A DNA stretch of 64,000 bases from Silanimonas sp. (GTDB lineage Bacteria; Pseudomonadota; Gammaproteobacteria; Xanthomonadales; Xanthomonadaceae), in NCBI RefSeq assembly GCF_027531545.1, contig NZ_JAPZSC010000007.1, positions 1-64,000 of the forward strand, written 5' to 3'. Numbering within the stretch: position 1 is the stretch's first letter; each line of letters starts with the position of its first letter. The position numbers and the translations under genes are program-made. This document shows positions 28,161 to 37,808 of the stretch, one piece after another. The notes beneath the pieces were generated by a model, which was not told the origin of the DNA, did not search any database, and saw only the letters and a list, made by a program, of their open reading frames with translations.

Positions 28161-28589
28161 TCAGAGCACGCCGGCCCAGTGCAGGGCGAGCTGGAGCCAG
28201 AGGAACAGCAGGGCCGTGCAGCCGGCGATGAAGGCCTGGAAGCGGCGCATCACCTTGTTCCGGCCGCAGGCCTCGAAGGCCATCAGCAGGCGCGCGCCGA
28301 CGAAAGCCCAGGCCATCAGCAGCACGCCGGTGGTCGCCACGCCCGTCTGCATCGCCGCGAGGCAGCCGGCGTAGAACAGCACCGGGGTCTCGAAGAGATT
28401 CCGGAAGTGATCCGCCGCCCGGGTGTCCTCCATCGCCTCGGCCATCTGCTTCGCCGAAGCCACGGCCTGCGGATGGATGCTCCGGCGCTTCATCTCCGGG
28501 ATCCGGGTGAGGAACAAGCGCACGGCCACGGCGAACACCAGCGCGACCATCGCCAGCATCGGCCACGCGAGCGACGAGGCGGCGAGCAT
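28161..28589 (-). CDS. MAPEG family protein
   Basis: 142 aa, four TM-like segments; RAADHFRNLFETPVLFYAG. Confidence 0.8.
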   Translation of the reverse strand: MLAASSLAWPMLAMVALVFAVAVRLFLTRIPEMKRRSIHPQAVASAKQMAEAMEDTRAADHFRNLFETPVLFYAGCLAAMQTGVATTGVLLMAWAFVGARLLMAFEACGRNKVMRRFQAFIAGCTALLFLWLQLALHWAGVL

Positions 28590-29377
28590 CAGGCGCCCCG
28601 GCGCACGAGCATCAGCTTCTTGATCTCGGCGATCGCCTTCGCGGGGTTCAGGCCCTTCGGGCAGGTCCGCGCGCAGTTCATGATCGTGTGGCAGCGGTAG
28701 AGCTTGAACGGGTCCTCGAGGTCGTCGAGTCGCGCACCGGTGTCTTCGTCACGCGAATCGATGATCCAGCGGTAGGCCTGGAGCAGGATGGCCGGGCCGA
28801 GGTAGCGGTCGCCGTTCCACCAGTAGCTCGGGCAGCTCGTGCTGCAGCAGGCGCACAGGATGCACTCGTAGAGGCCGTCGAGCTTCTTGCGGTCTTCCGG
28901 CGACTGCAGGCGCTCGCCGCTGGCCGGGGCGGCGCTCTGCGTGCGCATCCACGGGCGGATCGAGGCGTACTGCGCGTAGAAGTGCGTCAGGTCCGGCACC
29001 AGGTCCTTGATCACCGGCATGTGCGGCAACGGGTAGATCGGCACGTCCTTCTTGCCGCACTCGTCGATGGCCTTGGTGCAGGCCAGCGTGTTCGTGCCGT
29101 CGATGTTCATCGCGCACGAGCCGCAGATGCCCTCGCGGCAGGAACGGCGGAAGGTCAGCGTCGGATCGATCTCGTTCTTGATCTTGATCAGCGCGTCCAG
29201 AACCATCGGGCCGCAGCTGTCGAGGTCGACGTCGTAGGTGTCGACGCTGGGGTTCTTTCCGTCATCCGGATTCCAGCGGTACACCTTGAAACTGCGGACG
29301 TTCTTCGCCCCGGCCGGCGCGGGGAAATGCTTGCCCTTGCCGATCTTGGAGTTCTGGGGAAGGGTGAACTCAGCCAT
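28589..29377 (-). CDS. sdhB: Succinate dehydrogenase iron-sulfur subunit
   Basis: [67 protein letters not shown]. Confidence 0.97.
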   Translation of the reverse strand: MAEFTLPQNSKIGKGKHFPAPAGAKNVRSFKVYRWNPDDGKNPSVDTYDVDLDSCGPMVLDALIKIKNEIDPTLTFRRSCREGICGSCAMNIDGTNTLACTKAIDECGKKDVPIYPLPHMPVIKDLVPDLTHFYAQYASIRPWMRTQSAAPASGERLQSPEDRKKLDGLYECILCACCSTSCPSYWWNGDRYLGPAILLQAYRWIIDSRDEDTGARLDDLEDPFKLYRCHTIMNCARTCPKGLNPAKAIAEIKKLMLVRRGA

Positions 29378-29391
29378 CGTGTGACCTCGGG

Positions 29392-29760
29392 TCAGTGGTG
29401 CCCGGCGGGGCGCGTGACGTTGCGCATCCAGCCGCCGGAAAGGACGAAACGGGGAAAGGTGACGAACTGCTCGGCGAAGACGCGCTTCAGGAAATCACCG
29501 GGGCCATCGAAAGGAACCGGCGCCGACGCCTCGCGCTTGTGGCCGATGCCCTGGATGAGGAAGGCGAGCACCACGAAAGAAAGCGACGCGACGACGCCAA
29601 CGAGGCTGAGCGCGAGCAGGTTGAGCCCCGCCGCGAGCGTGCCGGCGATGAAAGCCGGCACCGCGTAGAGGTGCAACCAGAGGTTGAGCTTGTCCTGGTG
29701 GCGTTCCGCGTAATCGCGGAACTGCCAGGCCAGCAAGCCGCCTTCGCGCTCGGCGCCCAT
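29392..29760 (-). CDS. Mpo1-like (DUF962) membrane protein
   Basis: [29 protein letters not shown] ... [38 protein letters not shown]. Confidence 0.75.
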   Translation of the reverse strand: MGAEREGGLLAWQFRDYAERHQDKLNLWLHLYAVPAFIAGTLAAGLNLLALSLVGVVASLSFVVLAFLIQGIGHKREASAPVPFDGPGDFLKRVFAEQFVTFPRFVLSGGWMRNVTRPAGHH

Positions 29761-29761
29761 G

Positions 29762-31555
29762 TCAGTACTTGCGCGCCTTGGGCGGGATGGTCTGCACGGC
29801 GTCGGTCTGGGTGTACAGGTGCACCGGACGGTAGTCGATGCGCGTGTCGCCCTTCTCGTCGATCCAGCACAGCGTGTGCTTCATCCAGTCGGCGTCGTTG
29901 CGGTCCGGGAAGTCCTCGCGGGCATGGGCGCCGCGCGATTCCTTGCGGTTCTCCGCCGAGACCATGGTGACCACCGCCTGCGAGAGCAGGTTCTGCAGCT
30001 CCAGCGTCTCGATGAGGTCGGAGTTCCACACCAGCGAACGGTCGGTGACTTTGACGTCCTCGAAGCTCTTGAACGCGGCGTTGATCTTGCTGACGCCCTG
30101 CTGCAGCGTTTCGCCGGTGCGGAACACCGCGGCGTCGTTCTGCATGATGCGCTGCATGTTCAGGCGGATGTCGGCCGTCGGCGTGCCGCCCTTGGCGAAG
30201 CGCAGCTTGTCGAGGTTGGCGAGCGACTTGTCGAGCGCATCGGAAGCGAGGCGCTTGTGCGGCTGGCCCGGCTTGATCGTCTCGGCGCAGCGGTTGGCCA
30301 CGGCGCGACCGAACACCACGAGGTCGAGCAGCGAGTTCGAGCCGAGGCGGTTGGCGCCGTGCACCGACACGCAGGCCGCTTCGCCGATCGAGTACAGGCC
30401 CGGCACGACCGAATCCGGGTTGCCGTCCGTCTTGGTGACGACTTCGCCGTGGTAGTTGGTCTGCAGGCCGCCCATGTTGTAGTGGACGGTCGGCAGCACC
30501 GGGATCGGCTGCTTCTCGACGTCGACGCCGGCGAAGATCTTCGCCGTCTCCGCGATGCCCGGCAGGCGCTCGTGGATGACCTTCGGATCGAGGTGGGTCA
30601 GGTCGAGGTGGATGTGGTCGCCGTTGGCGCCTACGCCGCGGCCTTCGCGGATCTCGATGGTCATCGAACGGCTGACCATGTCGCGCGGCGCGAGGTCCTT
30701 CACGCTCGGCGCGTAGCGCTCCATGAAGCGCTCGCCCTGCGCGTTGCGCAGGATGCCGCCTTCGCCGCGCACGCCTTCGGTGATCAGGCAGCCGGCCCCG
30801 TAGATACCGGTCGGGTGGAACTGCACGAACTCCATGTCCTGCAGCGGCAGGCCGGCGCGCAGCGCCATGCCGCCGCCGTCGCCGGTGCAGGTGTGCGCCG
30901 ACGTCGCCGAGAAGTAGGCGCGGCCGTAGCCACCGGTGGCCAGCACCACGCCGTGGGCGCGGAACACGTGGATCGTGCCTTCGGCCATGTCGAGGGCGAT
31001 CACGCCTCGGCACACGCCCTCTTCGTCCATGATCAGGTCGAGGGCGAAGTACTCGATGAAGAAACGCGCGTCATGCGCCAGCGACTGCTGGTAAAGCGTG
31101 TGCAGGATGGCGTGGCCGGTGCGGTCGGCGGCGGCGCAGGTGCGCTGGGCCGGAGGGCCCTCGCCGTAGCGGGTGGTCATGCCGCCGAAGGGGCGCTGGT
31201 AGATCTTGCCTTCCTCGGTGCGCGAGAACGGCACGCCGTAGTGCTCGAGCTCGATGATGGCCGGGATGGCCTCGCGGCACATGTACTCGATGGCGTCCTG
31301 GTCGCCCAGCCAATCCGAGCCCTTCACGGTGTCGAAGAAGTGGTAGCGCCAGTCGTCCTCGCCCATGTTGGCGAGCGCGGCGGAGATGCCGCCCTGAGCC
31401 GCCACGGTGTGCGAGCGGGTCGGGAAGACCTTGGAGATGCAGGCCGTCTGCAGGCCCTTGGCGGCGAGGCCGAAGGTGGCGCGGAGACCGGCGCCGCCCG
31501 CACCGACGACGATCATGTCGTACTGGTGTTCGGTGATCTTGTAGGCAGTCGTCAT
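29762..31555 (-). CDS. sdhA: Succinate dehydrogenase flavoprotein subunit
   Basis: [44 protein letters not shown]. Confidence 0.97.
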   Translation of the reverse strand: MTTAYKITEHQYDMIVVGAGGAGLRATFGLAAKGLQTACISKVFPTRSHTVAAQGGISAALANMGEDDWRYHFFDTVKGSDWLGDQDAIEYMCREAIPAIIELEHYGVPFSRTEEGKIYQRPFGGMTTRYGEGPPAQRTCAAADRTGHAILHTLYQQSLAHDARFFIEYFALDLIMDEEGVCRGVIALDMAEGTIHVFRAHGVVLATGGYGRAYFSATSAHTCTGDGGGMALRAGLPLQDMEFVQFHPTGIYGAGCLITEGVRGEGGILRNAQGERFMERYAPSVKDLAPRDMVSRSMTIEIREGRGVGANGDHIHLDLTHLDPKVIHERLPGIAETAKIFAGVDVEKQPIPVLPTVHYNMGGLQTNYHGEVVTKTDGNPDSVVPGLYSIGEAACVSVHGANRLGSNSLLDLVVFGRAVANRCAETIKPGQPHKRLASDALDKSLANLDKLRFAKGGTPTADIRLNMQRIMQNDAAVFRTGETLQQGVSKINAAFKSFEDVKVTDRSLVWNSDLIETLELQNLLSQAVVTMVSAENRKESRGAHAREDFPDRNDADWMKHTLCWIDEKGDTRIDYRPVHLYTQTDAVQTIPPKARKY

Positions 31556-31562
31556 GGGGGAC

Positions 31563-31946
31563 TCAGGCGGTGAAGGCGATGCGGCCGATGGCCACGACGG
31601 AAGCGAGGGCGGCGAGCGCGTAGGCGAACTTCACGACGAGCTGCAGCGCGACTTCCAGCCACGGGGTGTGGATGTAGTCCTCGATCACGACCTGCAGGCC
31701 GAGGCGAGCGTGCCAGGTGACGGCGAGCACGAAGGCCAGCATCAGGGTGGCGTTCATCGGCTCGGCGAGGAATGCGCGGGCATTCGCGTGGTCGAGGCCG
31801 ATGAGCGACACCGCGGTGATCACGAACCACGGCACGAGGAAGAGCAGCGCCGCGGCGCTGACGCGCTGCGCCCACCAGTGGGCCACGCCTTCCTTCGCGC
31901 TGCCGAGGCCACGGGCCACGGCCCAGGGATGGCGAAGACGGCTCAT
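31563..31946 (-). CDS. sdhD: Succinate dehydrogenase hydrophobic anchor subunit
   Basis: [35 protein letters not shown]; overlaps sdhC stop. Confidence 0.9.
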   Translation of the reverse strand: MSRLRHPWAVARGLGSAKEGVAHWWAQRVSAAALLFLVPWFVITAVSLIGLDHANARAFLAEPMNATLMLAFVLAVTWHARLGLQVVIEDYIHTPWLEVALQLVVKFAYALAALASVVAIGRIAFTA

Positions 31947-32338
31947 GCGGCACCTCCGACGCTCAGGCCGGCGTACCAGAGCAGGCCGGTGAAGACGACC
32001 GCGAGCGCGATCACGGTGTAGCCGGAGCGGTAGACCTGCGGAATCTCGAAGCCGAGGCCCATGTCCCACACGAGGTGGCGGACGCCGTTGAGCAGGTGGT
32101 AGACGAGGGTGGCGGCGAAACCGAACAGGGCGACCTGGCCCGGGAGCGAGCCGGCGACGGCGATGAACTGCGCGTAGGCCTCACCGCCCGAGGCGAGGGC
32201 CACCAGCCACCACGCCAGCACGAGCACGCCGAGGGCATTCACGATGCCGGTCATGCGATGCAGGATCGACATCGTGGAAGTGATCTGCTTCGCGTAGATC
32301 TGCAGATGCGGTGACAGGGGTCGTTGCTGCGTGGCCAT
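31943..32338 (-). CDS. sdhC: Succinate dehydrogenase cytochrome b556 subunit
   Basis: QRPLSPHLQIYAKQITSTMSILHRMTG; YHLLNGVRHLVWDMG. Confidence 0.95.
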   Translation of the reverse strand: MATQQRPLSPHLQIYAKQITSTMSILHRMTGIVNALGVLVLAWWLVALASGGEAYAQFIAVAGSLPGQVALFGFAATLVYHLLNGVRHLVWDMGLGFEIPQVYRSGYTVIALAVVFTGLLWYAGLSVGGAA

Positions 32339-32383
32339 GGGCTCCGCTCGTTCGGGTGTCGGATGGGGGACCGCGTCCTGCGG

Positions 32384-32587
32384 TCAGAAGTCGATGCAGC
32401 GGCCGTTCTTTTCCCAGTCGCCGAAGCGGGTGGGTTCCGGGCCGTCGCGACCGCCGACCTCGGCCGGCGTGCCGGCTCCAGTGGCAGCCGAGGGCATGGG
32501 GCTGGATGCGTCCGCCTCGGCGTGCGTCGATTCAGGCCGACGCTCGGCTGGATCGAGGTCGCCTAGAATGTGCGTCTGCGGAAGCAT
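32384..32587 (-). CDS. SDHAF4-like succinate dehydrogenase assembly factor (DUF1674)
   Basis: C-terminal EVGGRDGPEPTRFGDWEKNGRCIDF matches the EIGG..GPEPTRYGDWE.KGR..DF signature. Confidence 0.85.
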   Translation of the reverse strand: MLPQTHILGDLDPAERRPESTHAEADASSPMPSAATGAGTPAEVGGRDGPEPTRFGDWEKNGRCIDF

Positions 32588-32593
32588 CCGTGG

Positions 32594-33490
32594 ATGTTAA
32601 GCACCCGTTCCCCGACGTTCAAGCACGGCACCGTGAAATCCACTGAAAACGCCCTGATCGGCGATCTCACCCTGTTGTCGATGCAGGGCCCGGACGCCGA
32701 GGCCTTCGCGCAGTCGCAAACCATGAACGACGTGCAGGCGCTGGCCGTCGGCCATTGGCATTGGAACGGCTGGCTCAATGCAAAGGGCCGCGTGCTCGCC
32801 CTGTTCGCCTTGGCGAGGCCGGCCCCGGGCGAACTGCTGCTCGTGGTGCTCGACGAATCGGCCCCTGCCCTGCGCGATGGACTGCAGCGCTTCGTGTTCC
32901 GGAGCAAGGTTCGCCTCATCGTCCGCGACGACCTCGGCGCCTTCGCCGAAACCACGGAGGCGCCCAGCCCGCTGGAGGCGCGCGATCGCTGCATCCAGGC
33001 GGCCGATGGTGGCCTGATCCTCGACCTCAGCACCGAACACGGGGCGCGGCGCCTGCGGATCGCCGCACGGGGCGACCACGCGATCGACGCCGAAGCCACC
33101 CGCCGCTGGCGGGAAGCCGATCTCCGTCACGGCCTGCCGCGCTGGCCGGCGGGACGCGAGCATGGCTGGACCCCGCACATGCTTTCCCTCGACCGGCTCA
33201 AGGCCTTCAGCACCCGCAAGGGGTGCTACCCGGGCCAGGAGATCGTCGCCCGAACGCATTTCCTCGGCCAATCCAAGCGCCAAGCCTGGTGGCTGGACGG
33301 GGTGGGCCTCGCCACCGGGCAGGCCGTGTCCGACGCGGAGGGGCGCTCGATCGGCGAGGTGGTCGAGGCCACGGCAGATGGGCGCGGCGCCCTCGCCGTT
33401 GCCGCCCTGCCCGCCGCGGGCCCGGTGGGGGGCGTCCATGGCCCGGCGCTGGCTTCACCGCTGTTGACGGGCCTCGCGCGCCCTGCCTGA
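32594..33490 (+). CDS. ygfZ: tRNA-modifying/folate-binding protein YgfZ
   Basis: KGCYPGQEIVARTHFLGQSKRQ signature; divergent from sdh. Confidence 0.9.
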   Translation: MLSTRSPTFKHGTVKSTENALIGDLTLLSMQGPDAEAFAQSQTMNDVQALAVGHWHWNGWLNAKGRVLALFALARPAPGELLLVVLDESAPALRDGLQRFVFRSKVRLIVRDDLGAFAETTEAPSPLEARDRCIQAADGGLILDLSTEHGARRLRIAARGDHAIDAEATRRWREADLRHGLPRWPAGREHGWTPHMLSLDRLKAFSTRKGCYPGQEIVARTHFLGQSKRQAWWLDGVGLATGQAVSDAEGRSIGEVVEATADGRGALAVAALPAAGPVGGVHGPALASPLLTGLARPA

Positions 33491-33570
33491 GGAAAAGCTC
33501 TAAACTGGCCGCGAGCGGTCTGCGCTGCCGGGGGGCGGCGCGGGGCACCGTATTCCGGAGGCAGTGAGCG

Positions 33571-34467
33571 ATGTCGAATGTGTTCCGCGGCGCCTGGGGC
33601 GCCGTTCTCGTGGCCGGCCTGATGGCCGGTATGTCGGCGGCCGCCCAAGGGGCGAACTACACCCTGACGGTCGAACCCAACTACCCCGCGGACCAGATCC
33701 GCGAGGTGTACGGGCCGCTGGTGGGCTATCTCAACCGGACCACTGGCCATCGCTTCACGGTGCGATCGGCGGCCAACTTCAACGAGCACTGGCGCGACCT
33801 CCGCTCGGGTGCCAAGCACCAGTTCGTCTTCGAAGAAGGGCACTTCTTCGACTACCGCCGCAAGCGCAGTGGCGCCATCGGCGTGGCGCGCACGCAGGAG
33901 AACTCGGCGTTCGTGATCGCCGTGGCCGACCCCGAGATCGCCGCCGAAGGCCTCGAGGGCATCGTCGGCCGCACCGTCGCCAGCCTCGGCGCGCCGAACC
34001 TGGCCTACGTGCTCGTGTTCGACGCCTTCCGCAACCCGCTGGCGCAGCCCGAAGTTCGCTCGGTCAGCAGCAAGTGGTCGGACGGCCCCGACCTCGTCTT
34101 CTCCGGGGACGTGGAGGGCACCCTGCTGCCGGCCTACATGGCGAGCGAGAACCCGGCACTCACCGAGATCTGGCGCAGCCGCGAAGTGCCCGGCCGCGTC
34201 TTCAGCGCCTCGCCGGAACTGCCGCAGGACGTCCGCCAGAAAGTAGCCGACGCGCTGCTCAAGCTGCACGAGGATCCGGAGGCCTACGCGGTGATGACCG
34301 AACTGCGCACCGAGCGCCTCGTGGCGGTCGACCAGATCGCCTACGACGGACTCGAGCGCTTGCTGGTGAATTCGTTCGGCTACGTGGCGCCTGCCGAACC
34401 GGCGGCACCCGCAGCCGCCCCGGCCGCGGCGGAAGCGCCTGTGGAAGCCTCCGCGCCCGCCAACTGA
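33571..34467 (+). CDS. PhnD-like phosphate/phosphonate substrate-binding protein
   Basis: Signal peptide; YGPLVGYLNRTTGHRFTVRSAANFNEHWRDLRSGAKHQFVFEEGHFFDY; Pro/Ala-rich tail. Confidence 0.75.
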   Translation: MSNVFRGAWGAVLVAGLMAGMSAAAQGANYTLTVEPNYPADQIREVYGPLVGYLNRTTGHRFTVRSAANFNEHWRDLRSGAKHQFVFEEGHFFDYRRKRSGAIGVARTQENSAFVIAVADPEIAAEGLEGIVGRTVASLGAPNLAYVLVFDAFRNPLAQPEVRSVSSKWSDGPDLVFSGDVEGTLLPAYMASENPALTEIWRSREVPGRVFSASPELPQDVRQKVADALLKLHEDPEAYAVMTELRTERLVAVDQIAYDGLERLLVNSFGYVAPAEPAAPAAAPAAAEAPVEASAPAN

Positions 34468-34491
34468 GGCGGGCTCCGTCACGCTGCCCAG

Positions 34492-35379
34492 TCAGGGGCA
34501 GCGGAAGTAGATCAGGGCATCGGCATTCTGCGCCGAGCCCTTGCCGAGACTGATCACGCCCGAGCGACGGAGCTTGGCCTCGTCGCGGTGCACGCGCTGC
34601 TCGTCGTCGCCCTCGATGCGGAAGAAGCTGCCGTTGGTGGAGCGGTCGGTCAGGATGTACTGGCCACGCTGGAACTCGATCACGGCATGGCTACGGCTGA
34701 CGCAATCGGACTCGACGACGATGCTGCTGCCCGGATCGCGGCCGAGGGTGAGCGGCGGCGAGGTTGGCGTCAGTTCGATCGTCCGTCCCTTGAACTCGAG
34801 GATCAGGCGGCTGTCGAGGCCGGGTGTCCCGATGCCGAGCGCGCTCTGCACCATCGTCATGCCGGCGGGATTCTCCTGCCAGATGATGTCGACGATATCG
34901 ATGGCCTGCAGCTTGCCCGACACCTGGGCCGTGCCCAGCGAGCGGAAAGGCGTGTGCCTGAGGCCCGCCACGGTGGAGGCCGTGGTGACGATCTGTTCAC
35001 GACCCGCCAGCTTGGCCATCCGCGCGGCGGTGTTGACGGCATCGCCGTAGACATCGCCATCGTCCTCCACAAGGCATTCGCCGAAGTGGAGGCCGATGCG
35101 GATCGCGAGGTGGTTGGCAATGCAGGTCGGGTCTGTCGCCACATGGCGCTGCATGGCCACGGCGGCGTCGACGCCGTCCATCGCCGTCGGAAGGGCGCAC
35201 ATGATCTCGTCGCCGATGGTCTTGATGACGCGCCCGTCGTACTTGCGGCACACCACCGACAGGCCCTCGAGGATCTGCGCGATGAGCTGGCGGGCGACCA
35301 CGTCACCGCGCTGCTCGAACAGCTTGGTGCTGCCACTGACGTCGGCAAACAGCAATGTCAGGGGCCTGGACTGGGGCAT
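34492..35379 (-). CDS. Class III adenylate/guanylate cyclase with C-terminal FHA domain
   Basis: LTLLFADVSGSTKLFEQRGD; VIKTIGDEIMCALP; FHA LGRDPGSSIVVESDCVSRSHAVIEF...DRSTNGSFF. Confidence 0.9.
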   Translation of the reverse strand: MPQSRPLTLLFADVSGSTKLFEQRGDVVARQLIAQILEGLSVVCRKYDGRVIKTIGDEIMCALPTAMDGVDAAVAMQRHVATDPTCIANHLAIRIGLHFGECLVEDDGDVYGDAVNTAARMAKLAGREQIVTTASTVAGLRHTPFRSLGTAQVSGKLQAIDIVDIIWQENPAGMTMVQSALGIGTPGLDSRLILEFKGRTIELTPTSPPLTLGRDPGSSIVVESDCVSRSHAVIEFQRGQYILTDRSTNGSFFRIEGDDEQRVHRDEAKLRRSGVISLGKGSAQNADALIYFRCP

Positions 35380-35410
35380 CGGGCGAACTCCTTCCGGCGG
35401 GAAGCTTACC

Positions 35411-37690
35411 TCAGGCCAACCCGGCGGCGGCGGCCACGATGTCGGCTTCGGACGGCAGCACGAGGAAAGCCGCGCCGGCCAGCGGCGTGTAGGTGTCGGC
35501 GCCGCAGACGCGGGCCAGCGGCGTCGCGCCGAGGCCGCCCTCGACCAGCGCGGTGATGATGCCCTCGCCCACCCCGGCGCTGCGGCGGCCCTCGTCGACG
35601 ACTAGGATGCGCTTCGCGGTTTTCGCCTGCTCGAGGATGAACGCCTCGTTGAGCGGCAGCAGCCAGCGCAGATCGACCACGCGGACCTTCCAGCCTTGGG
35701 CAGCTTCGATCTGCCGCGCGGCCTTCAGGCTCATCGGCACGCCGTTGCCGAAGGTGTAGATCACCAGATCATCGCCCTCGCCATAGACCTTGCCCTCGCC
35801 CACCGGGATGGCGCGGTCGGGTGCCGGGTACTCGGTGAGCCACCCGCCGTCGCCGGCTTCGTGCAGGTCCTTCGTCATGTAGGTGGCGATCGGCTCGAGG
35901 AAGGCGCAGACGCGCCCGTCGACGCGGGCCAGGGCCATCATCGTGCGGAGCATCATCGCCGCATCGTCGCCACGGCTGGGGCAACCAATGACCAGGCCCG
36001 GGATGTCACGCAGCGCGGTGATCGAGTTGTCGTTGTGGAAGTGCCCGCCGAAGCCTCTCTGGTAGCCGAGGCCGGCGATGCGCACCACCATCGGGTTGCG
36101 GTACTGGCCGTTCGAGAAGAACTGCAGCGAGCAGGCCTCGCCGCGGATCTGGTCGCAGGCGTTGTGGAAGTAGGCGAGGTACTGGATCTCCGGCACCGGG
36201 ATCATGCCGAGGTTGGCGTAGCCCTGCGCGAGACCGAGGATGATGGTCTCGTCGAGCAGCGTGTTGAACACGCGCGCCGGGCCGAAGGCCTTGTGCAAGC
36301 CCTTCGTCACCGTGTAGACGCCGCCCTTCTGCGCGACGTCCTCGCCGAACAGCAGGGTCTCCGGGTACTTGGCGAACAGGTCGTGCAGCGCCTGGTTGAT
36401 CTGGATGGCGAGGTGTTTGGCCGGCTGCTTTTCGGGCAGCTTGGCCTCGCCGCCGAAGGCCTTCAGGCGGGCGTCCGCATAGTCGTTGCGCGTGGCCTCG
36501 CGGTGCACGAGCTCCGGATGGTGCGGGGCCAGCGGCGCGATGATCTCCTCGAGGGTCTCGATCTTCGGGCGGCGGTCGGCCTCCTCGGCGGCGGCGAAGC
36601 ACTTGCCGCGGAAGGACTCGTAGTACGCCAGCAGCTGGTCCTTCGACATCAGGCCCGACATCAGCGCGATCTCGGCGGAGCGCAGCAGCGGGTCGCTGGC
36701 CTCGACCTGCACGAGTTCATCGATCGAACGCCATTCGATCTCGAAGTCGGTGCCGGCGTGGCCCATGATCCGCGTGGTCTTCAGGTGCAGGAAGGTCGGG
36801 CGGCGCGTGCGGCGGCAGTGCTCGACGGCAGCGGCCACCTGCCCGTAGCCGGCGGCGAGGTCGAGGCCGTCGGCGAAGAAGTAGTCGAGGCCATGCATGT
36901 TGCGGTAGCGCTCCGCCACCCAGCCGGTCGGCGTCTTCACCGAGATGCCGATGCCGTTGTCCTCGCAGACGTAGAGCACCGGCGCCGGCAGCTTCTGGTG
37001 TGCCGTCCACGCCGCGGCGTTGAAGGCCGTCTGGGCGGTCGCGTGGTTGCTGCTGGCATCGCCGAACGAACAGATCGCGATCGAGTCCTCGGGGATCGGC
37101 AGCGCGTGGCCGATGCGGCGCGCCTGTTCAATGGCGACCGCCGTGCCGAGCGCCTTCGGCAGATGCGAGGCGATGGTCGAGGTCTGAGGCAGCACCCACA
37201 AGGGCTTGCTGCCCCAGACCTTGTGGCGGCCGCCCGAGGCCGGGTCGTCCTTGCTGGCCGCGAAGCTCAGCGCCGAATCCATGATCGGGTCCATGCCCGG
37301 CAGCTTGCGGAAGCGCTCGGCCATGAAGCCGCCCGAGCGGTAGTGCAGGAAGGCCGGATCGGTGTGGCGCGTGGCGCGCGCGACCATCGCGTTGCCTTCG
37401 TGGCCACTGGAGCCGATGGTGTAGAAGACCTTGTTCTGCACGCGCAGCACGCGCGCCATCAGGTCGAGGTGGCGGCTGATCAACTGCGACTCGAACAAGT
37501 GCAGGAAATCGGTGGCCGTGAGCGTGGCACCGGGCAGCACCGCGGCATCGGCGGGCGGCGCGGCCTGGACCGGGCCGTCCCAGGCCTTCACGAAATCGCT
37601 GAAATTCTGGTCGCAGATCTCGGCGCGATTGAGGCCACGCATGCGGGCGGGGACCGGACGGGGAATCGCGGGGGCGTAGACGGCGGACAT
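35411..37690 (-). CDS. 2-oxoacid dehydrogenase E1, fused alpha+beta subunits
   Basis: E1-alpha GDASSNHATAQTAFNAAAW, then E1-beta LFGEDVAQKGGVYTVTKGLHKAFG...LDETIILGLAQGYA in one ORF. Confidence 0.9.
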   Translation of the reverse strand: MSAVYAPAIPRPVPARMRGLNRAEICDQNFSDFVKAWDGPVQAAPPADAAVLPGATLTATDFLHLFESQLISRHLDLMARVLRVQNKVFYTIGSSGHEGNAMVARATRHTDPAFLHYRSGGFMAERFRKLPGMDPIMDSALSFAASKDDPASGGRHKVWGSKPLWVLPQTSTIASHLPKALGTAVAIEQARRIGHALPIPEDSIAICSFGDASSNHATAQTAFNAAAWTAHQKLPAPVLYVCEDNGIGISVKTPTGWVAERYRNMHGLDYFFADGLDLAAGYGQVAAAVEHCRRTRRPTFLHLKTTRIMGHAGTDFEIEWRSIDELVQVEASDPLLRSAEIALMSGLMSKDQLLAYYESFRGKCFAAAEEADRRPKIETLEEIIAPLAPHHPELVHREATRNDYADARLKAFGGEAKLPEKQPAKHLAIQINQALHDLFAKYPETLLFGEDVAQKGGVYTVTKGLHKAFGPARVFNTLLDETIILGLAQGYANLGMIPVPEIQYLAYFHNACDQIRGEACSLQFFSNGQYRNPMVVRIAGLGYQRGFGGHFHNDNSITALRDIPGLVIGCPSRGDDAAMMLRTMMALARVDGRVCAFLEPIATYMTKDLHEAGDGGWLTEYPAPDRAIPVGEGKVYGEGDDLVIYTFGNGVPMSLKAARQIEAAQGWKVRVVDLRWLLPLNEAFILEQAKTAKRILVVDEGRRSAGVGEGIITALVEGGLGATPLARVCGADTYTPLAGAAFLVLPSEADIVAAAAGLA

Positions 37691-37808
37691 GGCGGGGGCG
37701 GAATCGGGAAAACGGCCATTGTAGGCGCTGCGTGATCGTGCGGCGCGGCAGCCGTTCCCGGCGGACGGGGCTTCCGCTACGGTGCCGCGAGCCTTGGAGA
37801 CGCCCCGG

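Noticed and set aside
35696-37735. 679-aa plus-strand ORF
   Set aside because: Antisense to the E1 fusion gene, mirror-ORF composition.
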